Shown one piece after another: positions 35,280-46,291 of a stretch of 64,000 nucleotides of DNA (positions are counted from its first letter, which is position 1; the number at the start of each line of letters is the position of its first letter). A program made the position numbers and the translations under genes. Source of the DNA: Rhizopus sp. PT2906 (taxonomy: Eukaryota; Mucoromycota; Mucoromycetes; Mucorales; Rhizopodaceae); assembly GCA_025529335.1 (NCBI GenBank), contig JAMYHX010000070.1:1-64000 (forward strand). The letters run 5' to 3'. The notes under the pieces were generated by a model, which ran no database searches, was not told the DNA's origin, and saw only the letters and a list, made by a program, of their open reading frames with translations.

Positions 35280-37935
35280 TCATAAAGTATAATAAAAGTT
35301 CGTTCTATAGACAACACCATTACCACGAACAAAGAGTAAAGGTATCTTTTTAGTCATATGATCTACTTCTTCAATGGTTGGACTGTTTGAAAGATTATCA
35401 GGAATTTTACAATGAATTGCATTGTGTGAGGCGTAATCTGTTTGAGGTGATTTCATGTCGCCAAACCAGACTTCAATGTCTCGACTAAAGTTTTCTCCTG
35501 TCAATGTCAATCGGCCCTGTTGCTTTGAGATGTCTTGGATGATAGGAAAAGGTGTGATGGATGAGGGCATATGTTCGTCTGGTGTCCAAAAGGTATAGCT
35601 TGCACAATCTGTACCAACAATTGTCCACACTGCTGCATCAGAGACATCTTCTGTCCAACATGCACCTTCGAGTCCAGTAGGATCTACATTGTTACCTCTT
35701 CCAACACTTCCACGACGTGCTTTACTTTCTCCATTACTCAATCGTCTGCGAGGTTCCTTTTCCTGTAGGATATCTGGCCAAGATGCTGTTTCAGTCGTAG
35801 TAGATGGTTGTTGTTGTTGTTCTTGAGTATGACATGCAGGAACAAGATTACGAGTTGACGTTGTCTTGTGCATACCCACGACGTCATTCAAACAGGCCAA
35901 GTAAGTAACCGGGTGACTTGACTGAGGAATCTTCCAGTGACCAATGTCGATATCCTGCTTTATGCCGTTTTGATGGAAGGAAGGATCTTGGACAATTTGG
36001 AATGCGACTTTATGCAGCTGAGAGACAGGATCACCAAGTGTTTCATCTCCACATTCACCACCTAATGTTTTGTTGTAACCAAGGTCATCCACACGATTGC
36101 CACCTAAAACCAGACTTTGCTTATCCACTTTACGTATAATCATCACTGGACTGACCAAACCAGTTGTAACACACTGTAAGACAACAGGTTGGTTGTAATG
36201 AATAGCAAGAGGGGTAGATGACTGCAAAGCAATGGCAGGAGGAGGAGGGTAACTGGGATTGAGAGGATTATGCTTTGGACGGGATGTGACATTATCAGAT
36301 GAACAAGATGTGTCAACAATCCATATGACGAAGGGATCCCAAGCACCTGTGCGAGAGACGAAGCAAGTACCATTATTATTGCTACTGTTACCATCTGAAT
36401 TATTGGACGCAGTTGTTGATACACCAAGATATTTAGTAGATACAGTTTGTGACCGGATGCGATTAAATAAAGAAATGGTTGTACCATGATGGATGCATAC
36501 TATAATAACGAAGCAAACAGATAACAAAAAAGAGTCAGCTATTGAGACGATAAAAGACTAAAGAATAACTTACATTCCATATTCTTAACACTCTGTCTCT
36601 TCTTGGATGGCTTACTGATCACCTTGATGCCTTTACTCTGAAACGTGCCGAGATGCAAACCATTTCCAAGTTGAACCTTTGCCAATACTTCCACTCGCTT
36701 TCTCTTTTCGTCAGCATCATTTATATACAGTTGCTTAGAGACACATCGTCCAAAGACATGAGTGCTTGCTGCAGCCATTTTGCTATCAATGATGGCGCCT
36801 GAAGAGGTTTGCCATTCGATGACTCCAGACTGTTGGATCGCTTCACCGGATATTTGAATCGTTAGTTTAGGTGCTGTATTTATCTGAGAATGAAAGTAAG
36901 AAGCTTGGTTCTTGTCGGCCATTTTGTCCGACGTCCACCAATTAGCGCCCTTCATGATTGTTGCGGGTGGAGGACATAAGAATCTAAATAAAAAAACTTG
37001 TTAAACAAGGATAGGAAATATAATAAATGCTAAACCAACCTCTTTTCAGTGCCATAACTCTTTTGAGCAACTTTACTTGTTAAGATCATGATCGTTCTTT
37101 CACCGGGAATATAATCTTGATGCTTTTGAAGTAGGTAGTTTTGGATGAGAGGCTGAAGCGAAGAAGTATCCTTGATGTCGTCCAACTGATGAATAGGCTC
37201 GAATCCCAATGAGACCTGCTGCATTGGTGTGATAGGAGGAGAGGAAGAGGAAGCGGAAGAGGAGGAACCGAGAGGAGAGTCAGTAGAACGTCTTTGTCTT
37301 TTATGTTGTTTATCTTCTTGAGGTAGCTGTTGTTGTTGCTGTTCGAGTAACCAGTCAGCCATGGTACTAATCTCGTTTGAGATGATAGCAGAAGGAGTGA
37401 TTGTTTGATGAAAGCCATTTGTATTAAATTTAAATATATCATCATTAAGAGAAAAGTCAGAAATGATACTACTATCTACGGATAATTCTCTTGGTCTTGT
37501 AGGATGATCATTCATCAATGTATCAAGAAAACTAGGGGAAAATAAGGGGGTTGTTGCATAATCCTCTTCTCTTAATGACATGGTGCGTTTGTGAGTTGGT
37601 CTTACTGATTGTGCCTCCTCAAGTTGAGTAGATAGTAGATTGAAGTCGAATGAATGATAGTCCATTTCTCCGACTGCTACTGAATGACGACGAGAATTTG
37701 TTCCGGATGTGGGTTCAACATTATGTAGAAATGAATGATGATCAAATAAGCTGTCTATGTTGGGTGATGAAGGTGAAGAATAAATAAAGTCTGTCCAACT
37801 GGGCAAAGATGAACTCAATTTATTCATCTCCTCTTGCTTTCTCTTTCTTGTCTCTGCTGTATTAATAACATTATTATTATTATTATTAGACGTGGTATTG
37901 GCGTTGGTGGTAGTAGTAGTAAACATGTCAAGCAT
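35280..37935 (-). CDS. CSL-family transcription factor (Su(H)/RBP-J/Lag-1 type)
   Basis: Exons 37040-37935, 36574-36983 and 35280-36499 join in frame to 841 aa. The N-terminal 270 residues are disordered, with poly-Asn, poly-Gln and Ser-rich stretches. The LAG1 DNA-binding domain starts at about 275 with GERTIMILTSKVAQKSYG and the RFLCPPPATI loop that reads the GTGGGAA-type site. The beta-trefoil domain follows (LCIHHGTTISLFNRIRSQ, STKYLGV, AWDPFVIWIVD, PVVLQCVTTGLVSPVMIIRKV). The C-terminal IPT/TIG domain is at about 750-841 (GRLTLTGENFSRDIEVWFG). Insertions between these blocks are long, as in the fungal CSL classes (Schizosaccharomyces Cbf11/Cbf12). Notch is absent from fungi, so the role is general transcription, adhesion or cell-cycle control. 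Confidence 0.9.
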
Positions 37936-38337
37936 AGAATATAGTAATAATAATAATAATAATAGTCGCCAGCGAAATCAAAAAAGAACAAAAAAATGTA
38001 AGAAAGAAATACAGCCGAGAGATGATTGAAACCAGGGCCTATTTTTATATTTTAATACTGTAACACAGACTTGAACCTTGTGGAGGAACTAAATAAAGCA
38101 AAAAAATACAACATTAACCCCACATTTTTTTTGAAATCTAAACCAATCAATCCATATCACTTTGACTATAATCTTTTTGCCGACCACATGACTCATTTCC
38201 CGCTTTTCTTTCTAACCGAAGAAACGGGTAACCCTTTGCTCCCTTTAGAAAAAGTAAAAAAGGGCCTTTTATTGTTATGGAAACCTCTTTTTTTTTTTTA
38301 ATTTAACTCATACAAATATAAGCCCATGTAGTCCCAT
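37936..38337. other. promoter of the CSL gene and 3' flank of ARPC4
   Basis: Contains (ATA)n at 37941-37963, about 10 bp upstream of the CSL ATG. The plus-strand frame at 38071-38301 is not supported by anything. Confidence 0.5.
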
Positions 38338-39067
38338 TTAAGCAAACTATCAAAGTCAGTTAAAAAGAGATCCAATCACATCGTTTGAATAACTTACTTG
38401 AACCAAATAACTTTCAGCTACTATTCTTGCTCTGGTATTGACGCTTAATTTCATTTCTGATATTTCCTTATCTACTTCTTCCATAAAGTGAACAATAAAG
38501 TCAACTAACTTGTGCTTATACATTTGCTCAGTGTGGTTATTCGTAATCAAGAAAGATATGTCATATCCCTATCAATAAAAATAAATATTATACATATAAA
38601 TATATAACACCTAGTTGAATACATACATCAATCGGCTTTCGACGTAAAATGACAAAGTGTTCTGCTCTCATCATCAAGAAACGTGAAAATTTATGACATA
38701 ATATACGTTCAAGGTCATCAGCTTGCTTAATTTTGATGCTGACACGTACAGAATTAACAGATGGTTCAACCAATACTTTTTCATTTTCATTTCGGCTGAT
38801 AATTAAAGGATTCAACAAGACTTCTTTTGACTTGCTATTATTGTTATTATATGTTAGTTATCACTACTATTCTCATTTTCTTTTGTTTACCTTGATTCCA
38901 CTTCGGGATAATTATGTCTTTCTGCCACTTGTGAAGAAAAGTTCTCTAAGCAAAGAGCGGCAGTCAAAGTGGAGCGAACAGCAGTAAGATATGGGCGAAG
39001 CGTGTTGGACTGAAAGATGAATAAGCAATCTTTATTATGAATGTAGAAAAAGTGTTAAATTTACCAT
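38338..39067 (-). CDS. ARPC4: Arp2/3 complex subunit 4 (ARPC4, p20)
   Basis: Five exons (39065-39067, 38891-39009, 38627-38834, 38398-38568, 38338-38346) give 169 aa, against 168 in the human protein. Sequence is near-collinear with ARPC4 throughout: TLRPYLTAVRSTLTAALCLE, ISRNENEKVLVEPSVNSVRV, ILCHKFSRFLMMRAEHF, then EQMYKHKLVDFIVHFMEEVD and NTRARIVAES. ARPC4 forms the core dimer with ARPC2 that binds the mother filament in branched actin nucleation. The first exon is just the ATG and the last is two codons plus the stop, so exon-based gene finders may truncate it. Confidence 0.95.
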
Positions 39068-39427
39068 TTATAAGCGATTCTGAGCAAAAGGAAGAAATAA
39101 AGAGAGAAATTGACATTAAAAAAAGTCTATAGCGGAGTTAAAGATGCTGACGAAGATAGAACCATATTAAAAAATGCATACTGTTCTAGAAGATAACATA
39201 TTTTATATTCTATACAAGAACGCTCAAAAAAGGAGTCCCTGTTTTTAAAGATCTGTTTCCCTGTTTGTCAAAAAGAATGTTGCAAATTAAAAAATGTCCT
39301 GATTTTTACTTTCTGACATCAACCGGCCCTTAAATACCATGGAAACGTTCCTTGCTGTTGTAATTTGATCCGTTGTCTCGCAAATCCCCTTCATTATCCA
39401 AGTAAATTTTTTATGGCAAGAAACCAT
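39068..39427. other. intergenic between ARPC4 and the Kex2-repeat gene
   Basis: AT-rich divergent promoter region. No coding signal. Confidence 0.5.
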
Positions 39428-39437
39428 TTATATAAAG
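39428..39437 (+). promoter_or_regulatory. TATA box of the Kex2-repeat gene
   Basis: TTATATAAAG lies about 61-70 bp upstream of the ATG at 39498, a clear TATA element for a gene that looks highly expressed. Confidence 0.6.
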
Positions 39438-39497
39438 ACTTGCTGGATATTTTACCTTTTTGCACCCGCAGATATCTTAAATTATACATTTATTCAA

Positions 39498-41345
39498 ATG
39501 AAGTTATCTCTTGCTGTTGCTGCTTCTCTTTTATTGACTCAAGCTGCCTTTGCTGCTTCATCTTCAGCTTCTGTGGCTTCTGCCTCATCAGTTGCTCACC
39601 TCGATAAGCGTGATATGCTCGATTATTTCAGAAAGCTCTTTATCAACAACGCAGCTGCTTCTTCCGCTAGTGTTAGCTTCTCTGCTCAGCATCCCGCCAA
39701 ATACAGAAGAGCTCTTGCCAGCCAATCTGCTTCTATCGTTCCCGCTAGCTCTGCTATCCCTAACGTTAACCGTGCTATCTCTTCCTCTATGGCTCCTAAG
39801 GCTTCTTCTTCTGCTATGGCGCCCAAGGCTTCTGCAAGTAGCGCCAAGAAGGGTAAGAACCACAACAAGCGTGCTCTTCCTTCCTCCCATCAAGTCCTTC
39901 TCAAGCAAGCCTCTAGCTCTGCTGCTGCTCCCAAGGCTTCTTCAAGCGTTTCTGTGAAGAAGGGTTCTAAGCACAACAAGCGAGCTATTTCTTCTTCAGT
40001 TGTTAAGGCTGCCTCTTCCTCCATGGCCCCCAAGGCTTCATCCTCTGCTGTCCACAAGGTTAAGCGTGCTGCTTCTTCCTCTGTAGCCCCCAAGGCTTCT
40101 TCTTCTATGGCTCCTAAGGCTCCTGCAAGCTCTTCTGCTGTCAAGAGATATAAGCGTGCTGTTTCCTCTTCCGTCATTCCCAAGGCGTCTTCCTCCATGG
40201 CCCCCAAGGCTTCCTCTTCTGCTGTCCACAAGGTTAAGCGTGCCGTCTCTTCCTCTGTAGCCCCCAAGGCTTCTTCTTCTATTGCTCCCAAAGCCTCCTC
40301 AAGTGCTGCCTCTCACAAAAGATATAAGCGTGCAATTTCTTCCTCCATGGTCCCCAAGGCTTCTGCAAGCTCTTCTGCTGTAAAGAGATATAGACGTGCT
40401 GTCTCTTCTTCCATGGCTCCCAAGGCCTCCTCTTCTGCTGTCCACAAGGTTAAGCGTGCTGCTTCTTCCTCTGTGGCCCCCAAGGCTTCTTCTTCTATGG
40501 CCCCTAAGGCTTCTGCAAGCTCTTCTGCTGTCAAGAAGTATAAGCGTGCCATCTCTTCCTCCATGGCTCCCAAGGCTTCCTCTTCCGTAGCCCCCAAGGC
40601 TTCTTCTTCCGCTGCCCCTAAAGCCAAGCGTGCCGTTTCTTCCTCCATTGCCCCCAAGGCTTCTTCCTCAGCCAAGCGCCCTGCTTCCAAGAAGGCCAAG
40701 CGTGCTGTCCCTTCATCTTCTATGAAGGTTTCCGCTTCCGCCAAGCCCTCTTCTAGCGCTGTTTCCATGAAGAAGCGTGCCGTTTCTTCTTCTGTTGCTC
40801 CTATGGCCTCCTCCTCTGCTGCTCCCAAGGCTTCTTCTTCTGCTGCTCCCAAAGCCTCAAGAGCTGCCGCTCACAAGAAACACCGACGTGCTGCTTCTTC
40901 CTCTATGGCCCCTAAGGCTTCCTCTGTCCCAGTTGCTTCCGCTAGCTCTGTCTCTATGAAGAAGCGTGCTGTCTCTTCCTCCATGGCCCCTAAGGCCTCT
41001 TCTTCTGTTGCTCCCAAGGCCGAACGCGTCAGTGCCTCGGTTAGTGCTTCTGCTGCCAGCGCCTCTACTTCCATTGTCAAGCGTGCTGATGAAGAAGAAG
41101 AAGAAGAAACCACCACTGAAACCGCACAAGCTCCTCAAGCTTCTTATATCGCTGTTGTCGTCAAGCACGGTAAACCTCAAGCTGATTCCAGCAATGGTGA
41201 AGCTCTTGATTATCAAGTTGAAGTCAAGTTTATTGAGAGCCCCGAAGGTACTCCTATCACTGAAGAAACTGAAGAACAAGACCAATACTGGATCGAAGAT
41301 GAAGTCGCTGAGCAATTATATGTGGGCTATGACAACGAGAACTAA
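39498..41345 (+). CDS. secreted Kex2-processed repeat protein (KEP-like precursor)
   Basis: A 615-codon intronless frame. Residues 1-19 (MKLSLAVAASLLLTQAAFA) are a textbook signal peptide. The body is built from repeats of the type SSSMAPKASSS(A/V), each block ending in a basic run KR or RR: about 18 sites such as HKVKR, KRYKR, HNKR and SMKKR, mostly followed by AVSSS, AISSS or AASSS. Kex2 in the Golgi cuts after such dibasic pairs, so the precursor would yield a series of short Ser/Ala/Pro/Lys peptides of about 20-45 residues. The last 85 residues after the final KR are strongly acidic (six consecutive Glu) and non-repetitive. Codon choice is narrow and C/T-ending (GCT, TCT, AAG), suggesting high expression. 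A structural, Ser-rich wall protein is the alternative. The peptides' function is unknown. Confidence 0.8.
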   Translation: MKLSLAVAASLLLTQAAFAASSSASVASASSVAHLDKRDMLDYFRKLFINNAAASSASVSFSAQHPAKYRRALASQSASIVPASSAIPNVNRAISSSMAPKASSSAMAPKASASSAKKGKNHNKRALPSSHQVLLKQASSSAAAPKASSSVSVKKGSKHNKRAISSSVVKAASSSMAPKASSSAVHKVKRAASSSVAPKASSSMAPKAPASSSAVKRYKRAVSSSVIPKASSSMAPKASSSAVHKVKRAVSSSVAPKASSSIAPKASSSAASHKRYKRAISSSMVPKASASSSAVKRYRRAVSSSMAPKASSSAVHKVKRAASSSVAPKASSSMAPKASASSSAVKKYKRAISSSMAPKASSSVAPKASSSAAPKAKRAVSSSIAPKASSSAKRPASKKAKRAVPSSSMKVSASAKPSSSAVSMKKRAVSSSVAPMASSSAAPKASSSAAPKASRAAAHKKHRRAASSSMAPKASSVPVASASSVSMKKRAVSSSMAPKASSSVAPKAERVSASVSASAASASTSIVKRADEEEEEETTTETAQAPQASYIAVVVKHGKPQADSSNGEALDYQVEVKFIESPEGTPITEETEEQDQYWIEDEVAEQLYVGYDNEN

Positions 41346-41481
41346 GAATGAATAGACATCTTAAATTATTCAATCCCTCTTTAACTTTTTTTTTTTAGAA
41401 TGCACATCCTCCCCCTTTTTTATACCAAAAGAATTAATTATAAAAATAAAGTTTGTTTCTGTTAAACTCCCCTATTTTTTA

Positions 41482-42171
41482 TTATTTTGTATCATGATTG
41501 ATTGTATCGAAAATGAGTTTCATTGGAAGGAACGTTTTATGACTTGGAATATGATGAGAGAGAATAAGGTTATATTGATCATCAATGATGTGGACAGATC
41601 GTTTAACGTTATACGTATCAAAATCAATTGCTCCAAATAAAGTGGATATCAATCGATCCGTTGAATCAGACGCTAAGATAAAGGAAGGCTCAAAATTCAG
41701 ACTTTCGCTTGTAAATCCAGGTGTGCCGTATGCATAATGAACGTTGGGTCGATCATGAGTCACCACGATTGGAACCGCACTGTATTCGACTAGCTTGGAA
41801 TAGTTTTGGCTATTCATAAAGATGAATCACTTCTTTACTCTTTTTCTTTGTTTTACTTACTGTATTTGTAAAAGGTCTTTTCTTGATTGTTGTGTGCTAT
41901 TTAAGAGTTAATACACTATACTATTGTCGTTGCTATAACCATACAAATCATAGTTCAATATAAATAATACGGCATATTTTGTATTTCCTGCAGAAAATAC
42001 ATCACTAAACAAATTCATTTCAAATATCGTGCCTTGGAAGAACACTTGTGCCGTAATATCTGGTAGTCCCTTTTTTAAATTCATAAGCTTCAGCGGAAGT
42101 GGGCTCTCTCCGCCATGGCCCAGGTTCATTTCTCGGATACGCTTGTTGATGTTGAATATATTTTCGTTCAT
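41482..42171 (-). CDS. uncharacterised intracellular protein, exon structure uncertain
   Basis: Two frames on the minus strand appear to be parts of one gene. 41908-42171 starts MNENIFNINKRIREMNLGHG and contains LFILNYDLYG. 41482-41817 contains EYSAVPIVVTHDRPNVHYAY and ends with SHHIPSHKTFLPMKLIFDTI. A 43-bp intron from about 41920 with a TTAAC branch site, and a second one with a GTAAGT donor at about 41856, would join them, but the phase at the second junction does not resolve cleanly. Either I have a boundary wrong or the gene is damaged. No signal peptide or transmembrane helix. It ends 136 bp from the Kex2-repeat gene (convergent) and starts 67 bp beyond the UBA2 stop. I do not recognise the family. 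Confidence 0.45.
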
Positions 42172-42238
42172 GCTTGGTTTAATAAAGAAAGAAAAGTTAA
42201 TGCAAAGAAGAAAAAAAGAAAAAAAGAGAAAAATTTAT

Positions 42239-44576
42239 TTAATCATCTAATACAACCAGCTCATCGTCGTCTTCCAGAATCACAACTTCGCCATCATTCA
42301 TGTCTTGATGTGATGTTTTCGCTTTCTTTGTATCTTCTCTGTTTACTTCCAAATCAGAATATTTACGCTTTAGAACAGGCTTTGTTGAAGGAATAGGAGT
42401 CAATAATCGAACAAGATCGTCTTTGGATTCACTATAAAAAAAAAAGAGTTGAGCATGTATTCATTTCACCATAAGCATACTTTTTTCTTACATAGTCTCG
42501 AGTATAAGATCAAGATCGTTTCCATCATCATCACTCACACGCAGCATTGTACCCGGCTTCAATCCAATATCTTTTAGTGGTGAATTAACATTATCATCAT
42601 ACTCAATGTCATATATTATTCTGATAAATTAAACAATGCTGAGTTTACCAATTTCTATCATACATTATATACATGTATTACCTGCTTCCATCCATGATTG
42701 CAACTTCATCCTCGGGCACGCCAGCACCTCCTTTTTCTACGGGTGGCAAGATCACTTTTTGGATCAAGTCATTTAGTGTCGCCAATTCAAAGTTCACTGC
42801 AACACTGGCTGTATTTGATCGACAGACATGACATTCAGGGTTTGGTTGAGAATTTGCTTCTTGAACAAGACGTGACCCAGTGGTAAGATATATCTAAAAA
42901 GAAGAGGGCACGGTTAATACTAATGAGGTCAGTTATTTTTACTAGACACTTACACGTTTGTTATTTTCTATATTTCCACGAAGCACGCCAAATGCCTTCA
43001 TGACGACCACACCAGCAATAACAGCGTTTGTGGTTGCAATAGCTGGGATAATATTACCTGCCATGGCTATATTACATATGTATACAATTTAAAAAGCTGT
43101 TTTATCATTTTGCTATTCATGTTGGTCTTACATTTTGCATCAAACAAGCTTTTAGTAGGAATTTGAAAGATGTGAGCTCTAAGGTTAGCTGCTGCAGTAA
43201 CAAACTTCATGGCATCCTCGTCATCCTTATCAAAGGATAATGTAGCCTCTGGGTTTTTCTCTTTTTCCTTGACAAGTCGGCTTGACAGTCTGGTTACACT
43301 ATTTAAATGACGTGAGTCTTGTTGTTTCTCTTTATCTGCATAGGGTACACGCTCACGTTTCTTTAAATACGTCAAAGTTTTCTTCCAAACTCCAAACCTT
43401 TTGATCCGGCAACGTTTGACCGTCTTCCTTTTGTTCTTTTGTTTTCTCTTGCAGATTTTTCTCCATCATGTCATAATTTAGTGGTGAAGGCTTCTTACGG
43501 TTTTTCCACATCGATTCCATTGAAAGCAAGCGTTGAACATCGACATTAAATACCTTGTCAAATACCATTTTTGGATAGTCGGTAGATCCTGCAGCAGCTT
43601 TGATGGCCTTAAGTTCCTCTGTTTCTCTGGCGAGTGCAACTAGCTCATTCGCTGGCTCATGGTGTAAGCTTTTATATATGCATATATACATTCTTCTTTT
43701 ATCAATTACCGTTTTCTTCAGAACTATCAGGTTCAAGTACATCCTCATCTTCCGAGTTACTAAACAACTGACTGAAAATACAACAGTAGGTCCTTCATCA
43801 TGTGTTGTATATTATACTCATTTACCTGAACAAGTAACTTTTTGCCCAAACGATGCAGTGAATAGGTGCGCTAGGTGTGCTTCTGATCGTACATACAGGG
43901 TAGGTTGTAGGCGTGGGTTTTGGTTGACAGTCAAAACATTCGGTGACATCTTTTTTGATTACATAGGCTTGTCCCAAGTAACCTTGAGTGCCTGATTCAA
44001 CAAGAGGAATATTAGCTGCCAAGCACATGGCATTGACATGTCTTCTGGCATCTGTTTAAGGCTAATAAATACTACGCATATATGCATATGTGTGTGTTGT
44101 TACCTAGGTTATCTAAAGCATTCAATACAAGTGTAAATTGCTTGAACCATTGCACATTAAACTGAGGATCCTTAATGTTGGCTTGTGTTGAATTTATCTT
44201 GACTGATGGATTAAACTTTAATGCTGATTCCTTTGCTACCTAATGAAACTGTTATGTCAATCTAACATAAGTATCAACTATATCCCATTTTACATGAGCT
44301 TTAGCTTTTTTAACATGTTGTCTTTGAAACAAAAACTGTCTGTTCAAGTTGGAAATATCGATTGTATCTAGATCGATCTACAGATTGTTAATTATTGTAT
44401 AAACACACGCAAAAATATCGCACCACTTCAATGTCTCTAAAGCCAGACAAGACTAGATTCTTCAATAGTTCGCAGCCAATGCCACCTGCTCCTACTAAAA
44501 GAACACGGCTATTGGATACCTTGTTGTATAGCTCTTCTCCAAGGACAGCGCAATTATATGCTTCTCTTCCAGTCAT
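42239..44576 (-). CDS. UBA2: SUMO-activating enzyme catalytic subunit Uba2
   Basis: A many-exon gene. It begins MTGREAYNCAVLGEELYNKV with the ATP-binding GAGGIGCELLKNLVLSGF, followed by IDLDTIDISNLNRQFLFQRQ. The catalytic cysteine lies in YPVCTIRSTPSAPIHCIVWAK, where it forms the SUMO thioester. Further exons encode the helical Cys domain, AMAGNIIPAIATTNAVIAG, the zinc CXXC of PECHVCR and a ubiquitin-like fold (DIGLKPGTMLRVSD). The C-terminus carries a basic KRKYSDLE-type nuclear signal and an acidic VVILEDDDELVVLDD that looks like a SUMO-interacting motif. Uba2 works with Aos1. An upstream in-frame ATG at 44598-44600 would add eight residues. I prefer 44576 because the homologous N-terminus starts there. 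No break is seen. Confidence 0.93.
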
Positions 44577-44756
44577 TGCAAAATACTTTATACAAGTCAA
44601 AGATTGGCATCCTCTTAGTACTGAAATTTAAGCTCAGATGACAAAAGGGCGAAGTGGAAGGATGGGTATAATGCTCCTCCAATTTTAGAGAAGGGGTATA
44701 CCCAAATCTCCTGTTTTCTCTTTCCGTAAATAACTGAAGGTGGGTTTCCTAATAGG

Positions 44757-45532
44757 TTAAATTCGATTAAAGCTCGTTATTACATTTAGCCTTGTTAGGT
44801 GTCTTATATGATGTGCCTTACTGGCCCATCTCTTGGAGTAGAAGAATCGGTTAACTGCATACTTAACGGGAGCGTGAATATATCTTAGGGTACGTGCCAT
44901 GCGGTTACTATGATGCATGAAGACGCAGTTAGCTCTTTCATCAGAAGAAAGGCCAGCATACTTAGGACCGCCTAGGACCTTTGGGCCGCAAAGATCAAAA
45001 TCGTCTTTAAGGATCACTTTAAAGCGTTCTAATTGTGCACGGGTCTCATTTACATAATCATCGTGTACGAGCAGTGCAGCAACGTGACGGTCGGAATGGT
45101 GCATATCCAGTATCCGCTTATTGTTAATATCAAGCTTCTTCAAGCAGGTTTGAATCTGGCTTATAGGGGCGCGTAGTTTGATAGGCGGGTATGCATAATA
45201 AAATCCTTGGCTCTCAGAGAGTGGTTGAAGAAGGCATGCAGCTGCTTCTTGACGTTGTAAGTGGCGTTGCTGTTCATGTTCGGCTAGGTTGCGCTTAATT
45301 TGAGCAACTAGTTCAGGATAGTGCCATGGAGGTGGCTGAGAAGAAAGTGCAGGGAAGTCGTCCGGATTGAGGCGGTTAACTTCCTTTAAGTGACTGGTAG
45401 GGCTCGTTTGGGTGGAATTCCGTTCAATTGTTCCTGAAGTTGAACAATTTGTTAGCGTAAGTTGACTGTTTCTGTGCGGGCTTCTGCTTGTTGGGTCTTG
45501 AGCTGTTGTACTATATCCAGGAAAGGTTGCAT
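44757..45532 (-). pseudogene. LINE-type ORF1 / gag-like relic
   Basis: From an ATG at 45532 (MQPFLDIVQQLKTQQAEA) a coiled-coil-like start is followed by several stops and shifts. A 129-codon C-terminal frame (44757-45143) has HVAALLVHDDYVNETRAQL, GGPKYAGLSSDERAN and AVNRFFYSKRW. This order (coiled coil, then a compact domain with VHxDY) is what I recall upstream of reverse transcriptase in Mucorales non-LTR elements. No reverse transcriptase or tail is seen. Dead fragment. The family assignment is from memory of pattern. Confidence 0.5.
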
Positions 45533-46291
45533 ATTACATCTGACCGCTTATGCTACCGTTCTGATTAAGCGGTGTACTGTTTGTGGTATTCACCACATTT
45601 TTAAGTAGCAATAGTGTACGGTTAAACAATTTTTTATTTAATAAGCCTCAAGTGGGCATGTAGTGTTTTTATACTAATTTTTGCTCAGGCAAGTTCAGCA
45701 AGGTGGGGCGTATAATATGTGGGAGTGGGAAGGTACTGATGGTGGAGGGGGAAAGCATACAATCTAATGGGGTTGGGTAGAGGGAGATAAACTAATCATT
45801 ATAATTGGTAGGTTAAGACTTGGTGGTGTTAGGGTTCATGCTTATTTCAACCTGGGCGGGTACCGCAATTATTCATAATTTGTTTATTTCCAACGACCAA
45901 CAACCGAGAACCATAGAAAACGGCATTAAAACCCTCAAGAGCAATGACGTGATTGATGAGATAATCATTATAATAACTCGAGTATAATAAAGTAGAGCAT
46001 ACATTCTACTTTACATTCCTCTATCGCATCTGATGAGAATAAGAATAAACGTACTGACAACTATAACATAAGCATAAATAATCACGTTGACCACATTAAT
46101 ATAAATAGCAGCCATAGATTCTTTCTCCCCATAAAACGAACACGCGTCTAATTTAACAGCATTCAGCTCTTCTTAATAAAGAATCTAATTCGCATGCCGT
46201 CAGTTTAATAACCTTTTTACAGTAACAACTAAAGCTGAATACAACACTTATGCTACTTATTTCAACATGTTCAGGGCAAATTCCATGCTAG
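45533..46291. other. intergenic, nothing recognised
   Basis: Part is G-rich on the plus strand (45690-45800). No coding or clear repeat structure. Confidence 0.5.

Noticed and set aside
39890..40852. Long antisense frames (133 and 179 codons) rich in Glu/Ala opposite the Kex2-repeat gene
   Set aside because: They mirror the GCT/TCT/AAG-biased repeats on the other strand. No start context and no independent structure.
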